The notes beneath the pieces were generated by a model. That model did not search any database. It saw nothing but the letters and a program-made list of their open reading frames with translations, and was not told the DNA's origin. Made by a program: the position numbers and the translations under genes. Below are positions 1 through 7,637 of a stretch of 13,789 nt of DNA, one piece after another (within the stretch, counting starts at the first letter, position 1; every line of letters begins with the position of its first letter). The DNA is taken from contig URKT01000057.1 of the NCBI GenBank assembly GCA_900548495.1, positions 1 through 13,789 on the forward strand. Direction: 5' to 3'. This DNA comes from an uncultured Collinsella sp. Lineage in GTDB: Bacteria; Actinomycetota; Coriobacteriia; Coriobacteriales; Coriobacteriaceae.

Positions 1-40
1 CTCTCCGTCGTCGGCAGCGTCAGATGTGTATAAGAGACAG
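1..40 (+). other. Untrimmed Nextera/Tn5 sequencing adapter
   Basis: Bases 8-40 match the Illumina Nextera read-1 transposase adapter exactly, ending in the 19-bp Tn5 mosaic end (AGATGTGTATAAGAGACAG, 22-40). Bases 1-7 are probably also non-biological. This is library sequence left at a contig end, not genomic DNA, so biological sequence begins at about base 41. It indicates that the window starts at a contig end and that the assembly was not fully adapter-trimmed. Confidence 0.97.
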
Positions 41-128
41 ATATATATCGTTTAAGCAATAAGACTTTTTTGTCATCAATGCATTGGGTTTATTTCGATA
101 TGGTGCGCCGCAAGAAATCTGCATTGCG

Positions 129-683
129 CTAATGCCAATGCTCCGGGTCGTAGTCACTGGACTCCAAGAGAGGTTTGCTGCCATCATCAAGGCTGGGCCG
201 CTTCAGTGCCGTCGCCTTCTCCGCGCTGTCCCAGCCGGAGGGGTATTCCTCCGTACCAATGGCATGGTAGGTGATGCGGTAGGCACCGTTGCAATATTCA
301 AACGTATCGATCGCACCTGGCGTCAGGGTGGGGGTTCCGGGATCTGCCACTGTAAAACGCCAGGTGATTTTCTTGTTATTGGGGTCAAACTCGGAAAGCT
401 TCCACACCTGCTTCGCCATATAGTGGGCCGTGTCCTCATCAAGGTCTTTATAAGCAGCGCCGTCGCTGGACACAAGCTGCTCCTTGGCATACGCCTCAGA
501 CACAGTGGCCTGCGCTGCCGTCAGAACGGTGCGGGCTTCGGCCAAAACCTTGGCCTCGTTGGCTTTGTCGATGTACCCGGTCAGCGCCGGAATCAGCAGG
601 GCGGCCAGCACGGCAAGGATCGCCAGCACGACAATCAGTTCCACCAGCGTGAAACCGCGGCGGCGGGCAGGGGAGGTACGCAT
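129..683 (-). CDS. Type IV prepilin-like protein (N-terminal methylation motif)
   Basis: The product is 184 aa with a class III (prepilin) signal. A short basic leader (residues 1-9, SPARRR) is followed by G10|F11 in GFTLVELIVVLAILAVLAAL, with Glu15 as the conserved Glu5 of the mature pilin. A single hydrophobic helix runs over about residues 11-33. The rest is a soluble head with only one cysteine. Such proteins are cleaved and N-methylated by a prepilin peptidase and build type IV pili or type II pseudopili. The ATG at 683 is chosen because AGGAAAG lies 11 bases upstream and the leader length is normal; a longer in-frame reading to 773 would spoil the leader. No pilus assembly genes are visible, since the contig ends just downstream. 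Which pilus it serves cannot be told. Confidence 0.88.
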   Translation of the reverse strand: MRTSPARRRGFTLVELIVVLAILAVLAALLIPALTGYIDKANEAKVLAEARTVLTAAQATVSEAYAKEQLVSSDGAAYKDLDEDTAHYMAKQVWKLSEFDPNNKKITWRFTVADPGTPTLTPGAIDTFEYCNGAYRITYHAIGTEEYPSGWDSAEKATALKRPSLDDGSKPLLESSDYDPEHWH

Positions 684-706
684 AGAAATCACAGCTTTCC
701 TGGTAA

Positions 707-735
707 AGTATACATCCGTACAAAATAAGTATAAA
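707..735 (-). promoter_or_regulatory. Putative sigma70 promoter of the prepilin gene
   Basis: Read on the minus strand, a -35-like TTTATA (730-735) is separated by 17 bases from a -10 TATACT (707-712). The -10 lies 23 bases before the ATG at 683. The -10 matches 5 of 6 consensus bases and the -35 only 4 of 6, so the call is tentative. Confidence 0.45.
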
Positions 736-819
736 AACCAACCGCATTCGACGTCAATGCGTAAAAGTAACAAAATATCGCCACAAAAATTGGTAGAAAA
801 GACTTTTGTTTGCTGAAGA

Positions 820-848
820 TGGACTTTCCGCGCAAAGTATGGTATACT
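820..848 (+). promoter_or_regulatory. Putative sigma70 promoter of ugd
   Basis: TGGACT (820-825) and TATACT (843-848) are separated by exactly 17 bases. A TG at 840-841 gives an extended -10 (TGnTATACT). The site lies 47 bases upstream of the ugd ATG at 896, leaving room for a short leader. No operator or riboswitch fold was recognised in the leader. Confidence 0.6.
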
Positions 849-895
849 TTTAAAAGATATGCCATAAATACGCGCAAAGCGTGAGGAACGATACC

Positions 896-2119
896 ATGAA
901 CAAAAACTTGAAAATCGCGGTCGCGGGCACCGGCTATGTGGGCCTGTCCATTGCGACCCTTCTTTCGCAGCACCACGAGGTCTGGGCCGTGGATATCATC
1001 CCGGAAAAGGTGGACCTCATCAACCGCCGCAAGTCGCCGATCCAGGATGAATACATTGAAAAATATCTCGCCGAGAAACCACTGAACCTGACCGCTACGC
1101 TGGACGCCGAAAAAGCCTACACCGGTGCGGATTTCGTCGTAATTGCGGCCCCCACCAACTACGACAGCAAGACCCAGCACTTTGACACTTCCGCGGTGGA
1201 GGCCGTCATCAAGCTGGTCATGCAGTACAACCCAGACGCCATCATGGTCATCAAGTCCACCATCCCGGTGGGATACACGGCCAGCGTGCGGGAAAAATTC
1301 GGCACGGACAACATCCTGTTCAGCCCGGAATTTCTGCGGGAGTCCAAGGCCCTGTATGACAACCTCTACCCGTCCCGCATCATCGTCGGCACCGACCCGG
1401 AGGATGCGCACCTTGTCGCAGCCGCCCACGAATTTGCGGCACTGCTGCAGGAAGGGGCCATCAAGGAGAACATTGATACGCTCTTCATGGGCTTTACCGA
1501 GGCCGAGGCCGTCAAGCTGTTTGCCAACACCTATCTGGCGCTGCGTGTGGCCTACTTCAACGAGCTGGACACATACGCCGAGAGCAAGGGCCTGGACACC
1601 CGGCAGATCATCGACGGCGTCTGCCTGGACCCGCGCATCGGCAGCCACTACAACAATCCCAGCTTCGGCTACGGCGGCTACTGCCTGCCCAAGGACACCA
1701 AGCAGCTGCTGGCCAACTACAGGGACGTGCCCCAGAACCTGATCGAGGCCATCGTGGAGGCCAACCGCACCCGCAAGGACTTCGTCGCCGACGAGGTGCT
1801 GCAGATGGTGTGGGACCGCGTCTACGAGGGCAGGGAGAAGCCGGTCGTGGGCGTGTACCGCCTGACGATGAAGTCGAACTCCGACAACTTCCGCGCGAGC
1901 TCCATCCAGGGCGTCATGAAGCGCGTGAAGGCCAAGGGCGTGCCCGTGGTGGTCTACGAGCCCACGCTGGACGCGCCGGAGTTCTTCGGCTCCGAGGTGA
2001 CCCACGACCTGGAGGCCTTCAAGGCCGGCTGCGACGTGATCGTCGCCAACCGCTGGAGCGACGAGCTCGCGGACGTGGCGGATAAGGTGTACACCCGCGA
2101 CCTTTTCAAGCGCGACTAG
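896..2119 (+). CDS. ugd: UDP-glucose 6-dehydrogenase
   Basis: The product is 407 aa and oxidises UDP-glucose to UDP-glucuronate with two NAD+, giving precursors for capsule or other surface polysaccharides in the cytosol. The N-terminal Rossmann fold has GTGYVG at residues 11-16. [12 protein letters not shown] and [20 protein letters not shown] are family blocks. The central dimer domain has Lys207 ([20 protein letters not shown]), and the catalytic cysteine is Cys263 in [10 protein letters not shown]. These match the K204/C260 pair known in Streptococcus pyogenes UGDH. Length is normal (about 390-410 aa). The ATG at 896 is preferred over a GTG at 881 because GAGGAAC (882-888) then serves as ribosome binding site. 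Codon use shifts inside the gene: about 80% G/C third positions at the 5' end against nearly 100% from about 1711 on, suggesting a mosaic gene or an assembly join. Confidence 0.96.
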   Translation: MNKNLKIAVAGTGYVGLSIATLLSQHHEVWAVDIIPEKVDLINRRKSPIQDEYIEKYLAEKPLNLTATLDAEKAYTGADFVVIAAPTNYDSKTQHFDTSAVEAVIKLVMQYNPDAIMVIKSTIPVGYTASVREKFGTDNILFSPEFLRESKALYDNLYPSRIIVGTDPEDAHLVAAAHEFAALLQEGAIKENIDTLFMGFTEAEAVKLFANTYLALRVAYFNELDTYAESKGLDTRQIIDGVCLDPRIGSHYNNPSFGYGGYCLPKDTKQLLANYRDVPQNLIEAIVEANRTRKDFVADEVLQMVWDRVYEGREKPVVGVYRLTMKSNSDNFRASSIQGVMKRVKAKGVPVVVYEPTLDAPEFFGSEVTHDLEAFKAGCDVIVANRWSDELADVADKVYTRDLFKRD

Positions 2120-2139
2120 CGAACTTCCTTAGAGCGATA

Positions 2140-2183
2140 AGAGGCCCCAGCCACCACGCGGTGGCTGGGGCCTCTCTTGTTTA
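2140..2183 (+). terminator. Rho-independent terminator of ugd
   Basis: A perfect 16-bp stem (2140-2155 with 2160-2175, AGAGGCCCCAGCCACC and its complement) has a 4-base loop and is followed by CTTGTTT. It begins 20 bases after the ugd stop codon, so ugd is probably the last gene of its transcript. Confidence 0.9.
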
Positions 2184-2535
2184 GGGCAGGCCATGGAGGC
2201 GCTGTGCATGCCATTCGTTCGTTGCGACGCCATTTTTCATGACCGCGGGCGCCCCGTGGTGTCCCGATTGTTGGTGTAATCGCCTAGAATCTAATCGTCA
2301 TTCTACTCCAATATCATGCTGCCTTCCTTCCTATCGGATGGTCGATCCCGAGGATTCGATCGCGAAGGCATACGGGAAGAACGCGGCCGCTCCCTCGGCT
2401 TCCTGCACGAGGAACGCTAAGGAGCACGCCAAGCGCATCATCGAGCACATGGTGGCTGACCTCATATGCAAATCAAAGAGGCCCCGGAGATACGCGTCGG
2501 AATTCAGATAATTCGTGCGAAGCACTTCTAATCGC
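2184..2535. other. Gene-poor stretch with a possible orphan 57-codon frame
   Basis: No recognisable gene lies here. A plus-strand frame at 2338-2511 (57 aa, ATG start, ending KRPRRYASEFR) has codon use that fits a GC-rich host and a basic, helical look (NAKEHAKRIIEHMVADLI). It has no clear ribosome binding site and I do not recognise it. It may be the 3' scrap of a larger gene lost when the island was inserted. The stretch marks the border between the chromosomal ugd gene and the accessory region. Confidence 0.35.
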
Positions 2536-2661
2536 CTATTTCCCGATAACGTTCTTGGGAAATATCAAAGTTCGTAGCGTCTTCTTGTCGAGCGAGCCAC
2601 ATATACTAAGCATTTCTCTGCTTCGTTTGAGCCTCGGGTCATCATCGCTGTCGAGGAAGAT
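2536..2661 (-). pseudogene. Detached C-terminal tail of the KAP NTPase gene
   Basis: These 41 sense codons and a TAG follow the KAP stop codon in the same frame. They encode IFLDSDDDPRLKR... and ...LRTLIFPKNVIGK, a helical, charged tail that reads like the natural end of KAP-type proteins. There is no start codon or ribosome binding site of its own. The simplest reading is that the TAA at 2662-2664 is a nonsense mutation. A one-base assembly error is the alternative. Confidence 0.6.
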
Positions 2662-3894
2662 TTACGCGCATAAGTCTTCGATGTATCTATTTCGAATGTC
2701 ATCAGTTGGCTCACCGCCTTTCTCGAAGTATTTGCACTCTCCCAGTATGATGCGGTCTAGATACTCCATGAATTTATCGTTCTCTTTTGCGAACTCAAAT
2801 ACATGGTCGAAGCGTTTTCCGGTTTTGACCAGCTCCCATTGTTCGGGCTCATATTCCGCCATTGTTAGGAAGGTCGGCAAAAGTGCATTCTTTGAGAACG
2901 AGATTGACCAGTCTCCTTCCCTGTCGAAGGCGGTCAGTATGTAGATGACACCTTGGTTGAGCTTGTCGATGAACCGGTTGAAATCGCGAAGGCTTCCGTT
3001 GTTTTGCTCAATAAACCGTTGGCATATTTCCGTGAAAAAGTATCCGCTATGGATGTTGGCCTGTTTCGCTTCGAGGTACGTATTTGGATTGATTCGGGGC
3101 AAATCGAATCGGTAGTCGTAGAAGCGTTGGAGGTATCGCCGGCAGTCGTAATTCTGGCCATAGACTCCTTGGAGTGAGTAGGCAAGTTGCGTTCTGTCCG
3201 TTGAATAAACGACCACGATGTTATCCTGAAGGAAAAGAGACTTTGTTTGCTCGAGTAGCTGCATAGCGAATTCCGGCCGACACCTGTCGAGCTCGTCTAT
3301 GAAGAGCACGGCCCTTTTGGTGACTTCCGGCAGAAGCGCTGACACGAGTTCCTCGGTTTTCGCCCTCAGCTCCTGCCTCTTTCTGAACGCGTTAAGGAAA
3401 TCGTTACCGCTAATTGCCTCGAGGAGCTTTCCTGCATTCAGCCCCGTTAAAGACAAAGCGCAGTCTATTGCCCCTGCTGCGATATCGGAAACGCTTCTCT
3501 CCTGATTGACCTTTTTCTTGTCGGCCATGGTTGCTATGGTTGCCAATAGTGGGGCAATCGGGTCGTTGAAATGGTCGTTTTCCCAGGCATTGAAGTATAT
3601 TGGCAGAAAAGGATCTTCACTCATCTTGGTCATGAGATTGCTGTCGAAGATCGATGTGTCCGATGGGGCATTTGCGTCGATGTGCGGGTTTCCGAAGCGC
3701 AAGGTTTCGATGATTTGTTTGACGAAGAAGGTTTTGCCTGTTCCCCAAGGGGCGTCTATGAAAATAGAATAGGGCCCCTTCACGCTGTAAAGTAGATGGA
3801 TAAATTGGGCGACAATTTCGCGGCGACCGAGTTGGTCGTGTTTTAGTGATTCCCTGGCGATCTCGCATGTGGGCTCTTCGTCTAATCGTTTCAT
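2662..3894 (-). CDS. KAP-family P-loop NTPase, probably cut short by an in-frame TAA
   Basis: The 410-aa product is a STAND-class NTPase of the KAP family. Walker A is APWGTGKT at residues 48-55, the KAP block YFNAWENDHFNDP is at 100-112, and Walker B is VLFIDELDRCRPEF at 196-209. No clear membrane pair is inserted between the Walker motifs, unlike many KAP proteins. The ATG at 3894 has an AAGGAAAAGAGAG region just upstream; an ATG at 3936 is possible, but it lies only 9 bases from a -10-like TATACT (3946-3951, minus strand). Past the TAA at 2662-2664 the same frame stays open for 41 codons to a TAG at 2536, ending LRTLIFPKNVIGK, which looks like a normal KAP C-terminus. KAP NTPases are common in anti-phage loci. 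The gene diverges from the Thoeris pair. A defence role is inferred. Confidence 0.85.
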   Translation of the reverse strand: MKRLDEEPTCEIARESLKHDQLGRREIVAQFIHLLYSVKGPYSIFIDAPWGTGKTFFVKQIIETLRFGNPHIDANAPSDTSIFDSNLMTKMSEDPFLPIYFNAWENDHFNDPIAPLLATIATMADKKKVNQERSVSDIAAGAIDCALSLTGLNAGKLLEAISGNDFLNAFRKRQELRAKTEELVSALLPEVTKRAVLFIDELDRCRPEFAMQLLEQTKSLFLQDNIVVVYSTDRTQLAYSLQGVYGQNYDCRRYLQRFYDYRFDLPRINPNTYLEAKQANIHSGYFFTEICQRFIEQNNGSLRDFNRFIDKLNQGVIYILTAFDREGDWSISFSKNALLPTFLTMAEYEPEQWELVKTGKRFDHVFEFAKENDKFMEYLDRIILGECKYFEKGGEPTDDIRNRYIEDLCA

Positions 3895-3936
3895 GTGTGC
3901 TCTCTTTTCCTTGGTGTTGCTGGAGGAGGTGCTCAT

Positions 3937-4216
3937 TTCATTGCTAGTATAATCGCACAAGCGTTCGTTACGATTGTAAGCTGCTATATTGATAAACGAG
4001 GCGGCGATGGCTCTTGACCTTGGTTTGCATTGGCGAGGACCGTGGGGGTGTCCTGGGCGGTAGAGCAGCGTGTGTGGGGCGTATGAGTTCGTGACCAGAG
4101 ATGCGAATGCAAATGTATGATAATGAATTGGCTGCGAGAGCTAAAAGCCTCAACTAGCTGCGCGAGAAACGGCTATCATACGTTCTATATTTAAGTGCTT
4201 TCATGGAAGATGTGGT
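3937..4216. other. Intergenic region between the divergent KAP and Thoeris genes
   Basis: About 280 bases hold no convincing gene; short minus-strand frames here lack ribosome binding sites. A TATACT on the minus strand (3946-3951) is a plausible -10 for the KAP gene but has no good -35. On the plus strand TATCAT (4174-4179) and TATATT (4186-4191) are possible -10 boxes for thsA, again without a good -35. No operator repeat was seen. Confidence 0.4.
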
Positions 4217-5086
4217 TTGCTAAAACAAATTGCTTATATAGCTACTTGGTCGCTTGTGAAAAAGTCCGCCAAATGGTCGATGGCAATCATCGGTGCAATT
4301 TCGACGATTATGGCGGTTGTGGGCGTGTCTCTCATTGATCTGCTGCCGAAGGGTTCGGGGTGTCTGTTTAGACTCTTCGTTTTCGTTGTTCTTTTTATTC
4401 TGATAGCCATTCTTGCGGCGGTCGTCACATATCGTCGCAGCAGGAGCGGGGTCCATTTGGCGATTAACGGTATGGACATCGACATCGTGGTTGGCGACCT
4501 TTTTGCTACGGACGGAGTGAAGGTCATCCCGTTCGATGAGTATTTCGACATCCAGGTCGATGACAAGGTTATTTCAAGGAATTCTCTCAACGGCATTTTT
4601 ATCAAGAGGTACGCTGATTGGAATACCCTCAAGCGTACAGTCGAAAAATTGGGGCCGAGCTTGTTGGAGCCTTGCAAAGCTGGGGATGGTAGGATTCGCT
4701 ATCCTCTCGGCACCATCAAGGACTACAACGAGTACGCACTGCTCGCCTTCACGCATATGGACAAACTAAACCGAGCACGCCTTCGCCGTGGCGAATATGA
4801 GGAATGCCTGCTCAACATGTGGGATGAGCTAGATAGGATGTATGCCGGCAGACCTGTCGTTCTTCCGCTGCTGGGGTCGGGGATAACCAGGTTCGACGGC
4901 GGGAAGCCCTCGGAGGACGACCTTCTTCGCTGCATGCTTTGTACCCTGAGGGCTTCGAAGCGACATTTCAAAGAAGGCGTCGTGGTCGTCTTGACGGAGA
5001 AGACCGCTGCACGAATGAGGCTATACGAAGTCAACGGATATATTGAGGCTTGGGAAAATAGGATTGGAGAGAAAGATGGTTTATAG
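4217..5086 (+). CDS. thsA: Thoeris ThsA effector, type II (two membrane helices plus macro-like domain)
   Basis: The 289-aa protein has two N-terminal membrane helices (about residues 21-43 and 50-72) and a cytosolic domain from about residue 78. That domain starts HLAINGMDIDIVVGDLF and contains VLPLLGSGITRF (GSGI at 220-223), the phosphate-loop style motif of macro/ADP-ribose-binding folds. This build is that of the type II Thoeris effector, where the macro domain binds a nucleotide made by ThsB and the membrane part then kills the infected cell. The start is a TTG, supported by GGAAG (4205-4209) seven bases upstream; an internal ATG (residue 22) would destroy the first helix. The gene overlaps thsB by 11 bases, which fits one coupled operon. 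The family call rests on domain build plus the neighbour. Confidence 0.85.
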   Translation: MLKQIAYIATWSLVKKSAKWSMAIIGAISTIMAVVGVSLIDLLPKGSGCLFRLFVFVVLFILIAILAAVVTYRRSRSGVHLAINGMDIDIVVGDLFATDGVKVIPFDEYFDIQVDDKVISRNSLNGIFIKRYADWNTLKRTVEKLGPSLLEPCKAGDGRIRYPLGTIKDYNEYALLAFTHMDKLNRARLRRGEYEECLLNMWDELDRMYAGRPVVLPLLGSGITRFDGGKPSEDDLLRCMLCTLRASKRHFKEGVVVVLTEKTAARMRLYEVNGYIEAWENRIGEKDGL

Positions 5087-5588
5087 GACGAGGACCTACA
5101 TCGCTGCTGACTGGGATGGCGACCGAGATGCTGTGGACCAGCTGCACAAATGGAACGACAGCGACTATTGGGGGCTTTCATTTACGGATGCCCACAATTT
5201 ACAGCAGTCGCGCGATTCCAGCCTGCCCTGCAGCATAAAGAGCTCGCTGAAAGAGAGAATGGATCATTCCAAACGCTTCGTGCTTATCGTGGGGGATTCG
5301 ACGGACACCGTGACTAAGGGAAGCTGTCGGTATTGCGGAAGCTATAACGCGTGGACTTCTAGCTGTGCCCGCATGCATAGCGTTGATTATCGCAGCTACA
5401 TCAAGTACGAGTGCGATAAGGCCATGGAGGCCGATATCGATATCGTGGTGCTGTATAACAACACGCGGGTCGACAGGTCGAAGTGTCCTGAGGCTGTTAG
5501 GTACCACGGAAACCATGTCGCCATGATGTATTATAGGGACGGTAAATACTATTGGGATTATCCGGCGGTCAAAAAAGCGCTTCAGTAA
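5076..5588 (+). CDS. thsB: Thoeris ThsB, TIR-like (MTH538/DUF1863) sensor and signal synthase
   Basis: The 170-aa product has the ThsB pattern throughout: RTYIAADWDGDRDAV (6-20), LSFTDAHNLQQSRDSSLPCS (34-53), SLKERMDHSKRFVLIVGDST (57-76), a cysteine cluster GSCRYCGSYN (82-91), then YRSYIKYECDKAM (105-117), SKCPEAVR (135-142) and GKYYWDYPAVKKAL (156-169). Glu112 in YECDKA is the likely catalytic glutamate. ThsB proteins detect phage and convert NAD+ to an ADP-ribose-type signal; in type II systems this is reported to be histidine-ADPR, read by the macro domain of ThsA. The ATG at 5076 has GGAGAG at 5066-5071 and overlaps the thsA end. Length is normal and no residue of the core motifs appears lost, so the pair looks intact. 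Confidence 0.93.
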   Translation: MVYRTRTYIAADWDGDRDAVDQLHKWNDSDYWGLSFTDAHNLQQSRDSSLPCSIKSSLKERMDHSKRFVLIVGDSTDTVTKGSCRYCGSYNAWTSSCARMHSVDYRSYIKYECDKAMEADIDIVVLYNNTRVDRSKCPEAVRYHGNHVAMMYYRDGKYYWDYPAVKKALQ

Positions 5589-5709
5589 AGACTTCCCACG
5601 CACAGTGTCGAAGCCGGCATGGTCATACCTGTACGCTATCGGATGAAGCTATCCTTTTTCAACTCCAGTTGCTTTAATATGAGCAGGACTTTGTAAATAG
5701 GCAAAAATT

Positions 5710-5750
5710 GGCCTGACCTCGGTTCGAATGAGTCGAGGCCAGGCCTTTTA
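5710..5750 (+). terminator. Rho-independent terminator downstream of thsAB
   Basis: A 12-bp stem (5710-5721 with 5734-5745, GGCCTGACCTCG and CGAGGCCAGGCC, one A-C mismatch) has a 12-base loop and is followed by TTTTA. It lies about 120 bases after thsB. An AAAAATT just before the left arm means it could also work for transcripts on the minus strand. Confidence 0.8.
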
Positions 5751-6160
5751 TCTATCCCAACTCTCCTGCGGCGACCTCGGCGTGTCAAAGTGCAAAATAG
5801 GGTCTTTTTCAAAAACTTGGCTTGCAGATTGGAGGGGGACTGGTCCTGCAGGTGCGCCATCGCCACTATGGGACTCCTGGACGAGACGGATGGCGAGGCG
5901 GCGGCCGAGCCGCCGATCAGCCCCGTGGAGGCCGTTCGCGCCGAAAGGTCGGTGCTCCTGGAATTCGTCGTGTTGCCCGCGAAGGCGGCGTAGCGGTGGT
6001 AAGATGCAGGCGTTTTAGGCGGCGATTCGGGCAATCCGGACCGAATTTGCTGCCCGACAGGATGGCCTTCGGCCACCATTCGTTAGGATGGTTTGCACTA
6101 ATATTCAGCGCACCACTGCTTCTTGGGTTTCCTGCTCGATATAAACGGTGCAAAGGTATT
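5751..6160. other. Gene-poor, GC-rich stretch, probably decayed coding DNA
   Basis: No recognisable gene lies here. A 41-codon plus-strand frame at 5868-5993 (MGLLDETDGEAAAEPP..., ending VVLPAKAA) has GC-rich codon use like a Coriobacteriia gene but no ribosome binding site and no family I know. It is more likely the end of a lost gene. The stretch ends at the ribosome binding site of the HEPN gene. No good -35/-10 pair was found for that gene. Confidence 0.35.
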
Positions 6161-6176
6161 GCTTGCAGGAGGGGCA

Positions 6177-7112
6177 ATGGGAGAGCATATTCCCAGATTT
6201 AAAACGCTTTCCGCGTATTATGAGCAAGACGGTCTCGCTCTGGGCGGACCGCATGAGATCTGCGTCAACATGAGATGCGGGGACATTGCATACGATGTTG
6301 TCGTCAAGCAATGTCGAACCAGGGAGATAACCACTGTTGCTGCCGAACCGATTCCGTGGACGAACATTCAAACGCCGTTGTTTATAATTGAAAGACTTCT
6401 GATGCTGTTCGATGGGGCTTTTGTTCCATTGGTCAGGGCAGAGTTCGACGGCTCGCCGGATGGCGATGACGGCGAGGCGGAGGTCAGACAGGTTCTAGCT
6501 CGGCGATTAAGCTATTTCGATTCCGACTTACGTTCGTCGAATATTCCCAACGACAAACTCGTTGACTATTGCGATGTTTTGACTGACGACTTGGTTGGGA
6601 AATGGCTTTACTTGGTGGAGCAGCTCGACATTACAAATCAGATGTACCTGTATGCTATGTCGAGGTCTGGGATGCCGATTGACATTCGATGCGCTTTTCT
6701 CATCGAGCTCGCTGAGCCGTTGATTGAGATGTGCAACAAAGAAAGGGGACTGTTCCCTGATTTGGCCGCAAAGAATAAGCCTACATTAAAAGAGTGCCTC
6801 GATGCAGTCATTGGGGAATTTGGTAAGGTAGCTTTTGCTTATGAAATGCAGATGGGAAAGAAAGCCTATGATGCGTTCTTATCTAAGCTGAAGTGCAGTC
6901 GAGTCAGGATTATGCATATTAAGGCCAATCAGCCCAAGGATGAATATCTCAATGGCCTCGAAAGTGCTTTCTATCTCAAAAAGCTCTCATTGATGTACAG
7001 GGCTATTCTTCTTGATCTGCTCGGGGTACCCGCAAATCTGTATGAGAAGCGCTTAAGGCATCGTGTGGAAACCTTGGATAACTGGTTTGCTGAGAACCAT
7101 CGCAAGCTCTGA
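6177..7112 (+). CDS. HEPN-domain protein, ApeA-like (candidate abortive-infection RNase)
   Basis: The 311-aa, mostly helical protein ends in a HEPN-like region. Residues 242-247 read RVRIMH, which fits the R-x4-H catalytic motif of HEPN RNases, followed by helices LESAFYLKKLSLMYRAILLD and a basic tail. The middle (WTNIQTPLFIIERLLMLFDG, then FLIELAEPLIEMCN at about 175-190) resembles the linker and first HEPN helices of ApeA-type proteins. The usual R-N-x3-H asparagine is Val here. The N-terminal beta domain seen in longer ApeA proteins seems short or absent. The ATG at 6177 is chosen for AGGAGGGG (6167-6174); a TTG at 6123 in frame is less likely. It is the first gene of an apparent three-gene operon (57 bases to the next). 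Activity is inferred from the motif. Confidence 0.68.
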   Translation: MGEHIPRFKTLSAYYEQDGLALGGPHEICVNMRCGDIAYDVVVKQCRTREITTVAAEPIPWTNIQTPLFIIERLLMLFDGAFVPLVRAEFDGSPDGDDGEAEVRQVLARRLSYFDSDLRSSNIPNDKLVDYCDVLTDDLVGKWLYLVEQLDITNQMYLYAMSRSGMPIDIRCAFLIELAEPLIEMCNKERGLFPDLAAKNKPTLKECLDAVIGEFGKVAFAYEMQMGKKAYDAFLSKLKCSRVRIMHIKANQPKDEYLNGLESAFYLKKLSLMYRAILLDLLGVPANLYEKRLRHRVETLDNWFAENHRKL

Positions 7113-7169
7113 ATTGTGCGGTTTGAGAAGATTGCTTCTCCATCTTGAGAGATTGGCCGGGAGGGGTTG

Positions 7170-7637
7170 ATGCGAATGACGCTCGCGCGTGACAACATCG
7201 AGGGGATTCGTACAGCGGAGGATGATACCTCTTTTGTCGGTGCGCCCTTCAAACTGACCTTTGGGAACGTGGCCCGCGAGACTCTTCGCTTGGCGAAAGT
7301 CGAGAGACTTCCCTTTGTCCACGACGAGCTCGCCGAGGGCTTTGCGGTCGAAGCGGGGGTCCCAGATTTGCGCGTGGTTCTCGGTCGAATTCAGGATCTT
7401 TGCTCTGGGCTTGGGCTTCCCCGCCTTCCAGCTGTCATCGTGCGCTCCGACGATGATATGTCTGAAATAGGGTTTTACGAGCTCTAACGCGTGCTCATTT
7501 ACCCCGGGCTTCACGAGATGCCTGCGGTCAGAATGCGAGATGTGCGACGGAAGCAGCGAGCCGTTCGCCAGGTGGGGCCCGACGACTGGAAGCCTCTCCT
7601 TGAGGCGGCGGCGATGGTGGACGGGATGATCAAATGA
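7170..7637 (+). pseudogene. Unrecognised gene split by an in-frame TAA
   Basis: An ATG at 7170 with GGGAGGGG (7159-7166) opens a 105-codon frame ending in TAA at 7485-7487. The same frame then runs on for 49 sense codons with the same GC-rich codon use (RVLIYPGLHEMPAVRM..., DDWKPLLEAAAMVDGMIK) to a TGA at 7635-7637. That stop forms a 4-base ATGA overlap with the next gene, which argues that the original gene ended there. The unbroken protein would be about 155 aa. The block VLGRIQDLCSGLGLPRLPAV, with a GF soon after, faintly recalls an N-terminal module found before restriction-type nucleases (IQ..C...GLPPL.A.VV), but I do not claim a family. A minus-strand frame over the same DNA has no such support. 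Confidence 0.6.

Noticed and set aside
84..728. Plus-strand open frame over the prepilin gene
   Set aside because: The minus-strand reading has a perfect prepilin motif and a ribosome binding site; the plus-strand product has no recognisable features.
689..2005. Long minus-strand open frame (438 codons) opposite ugd
   Set aside because: It is the antisense shadow of a GC-rich gene: residues are mostly H, V, D, G, L in ugd-mirrored order, with no family motif and no ribosome binding site. ugd is certain on the other strand.
7053..7514. Minus-strand 153-codon frame over the 7170 gene
   Set aside because: It overlaps the end of the HEPN gene, has no good start signal, and the plus-strand frame is supported by a strong ribosome binding site and the ATGA junction.
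2662..7637. TAA as a reassigned sense codon, to explain the two in-frame TAA codons
   Set aside because: thsB, the 7634 gene and the membrane TPR-like gene all end in TAA at places where the product is complete, so nonsense mutation or local error is simpler.
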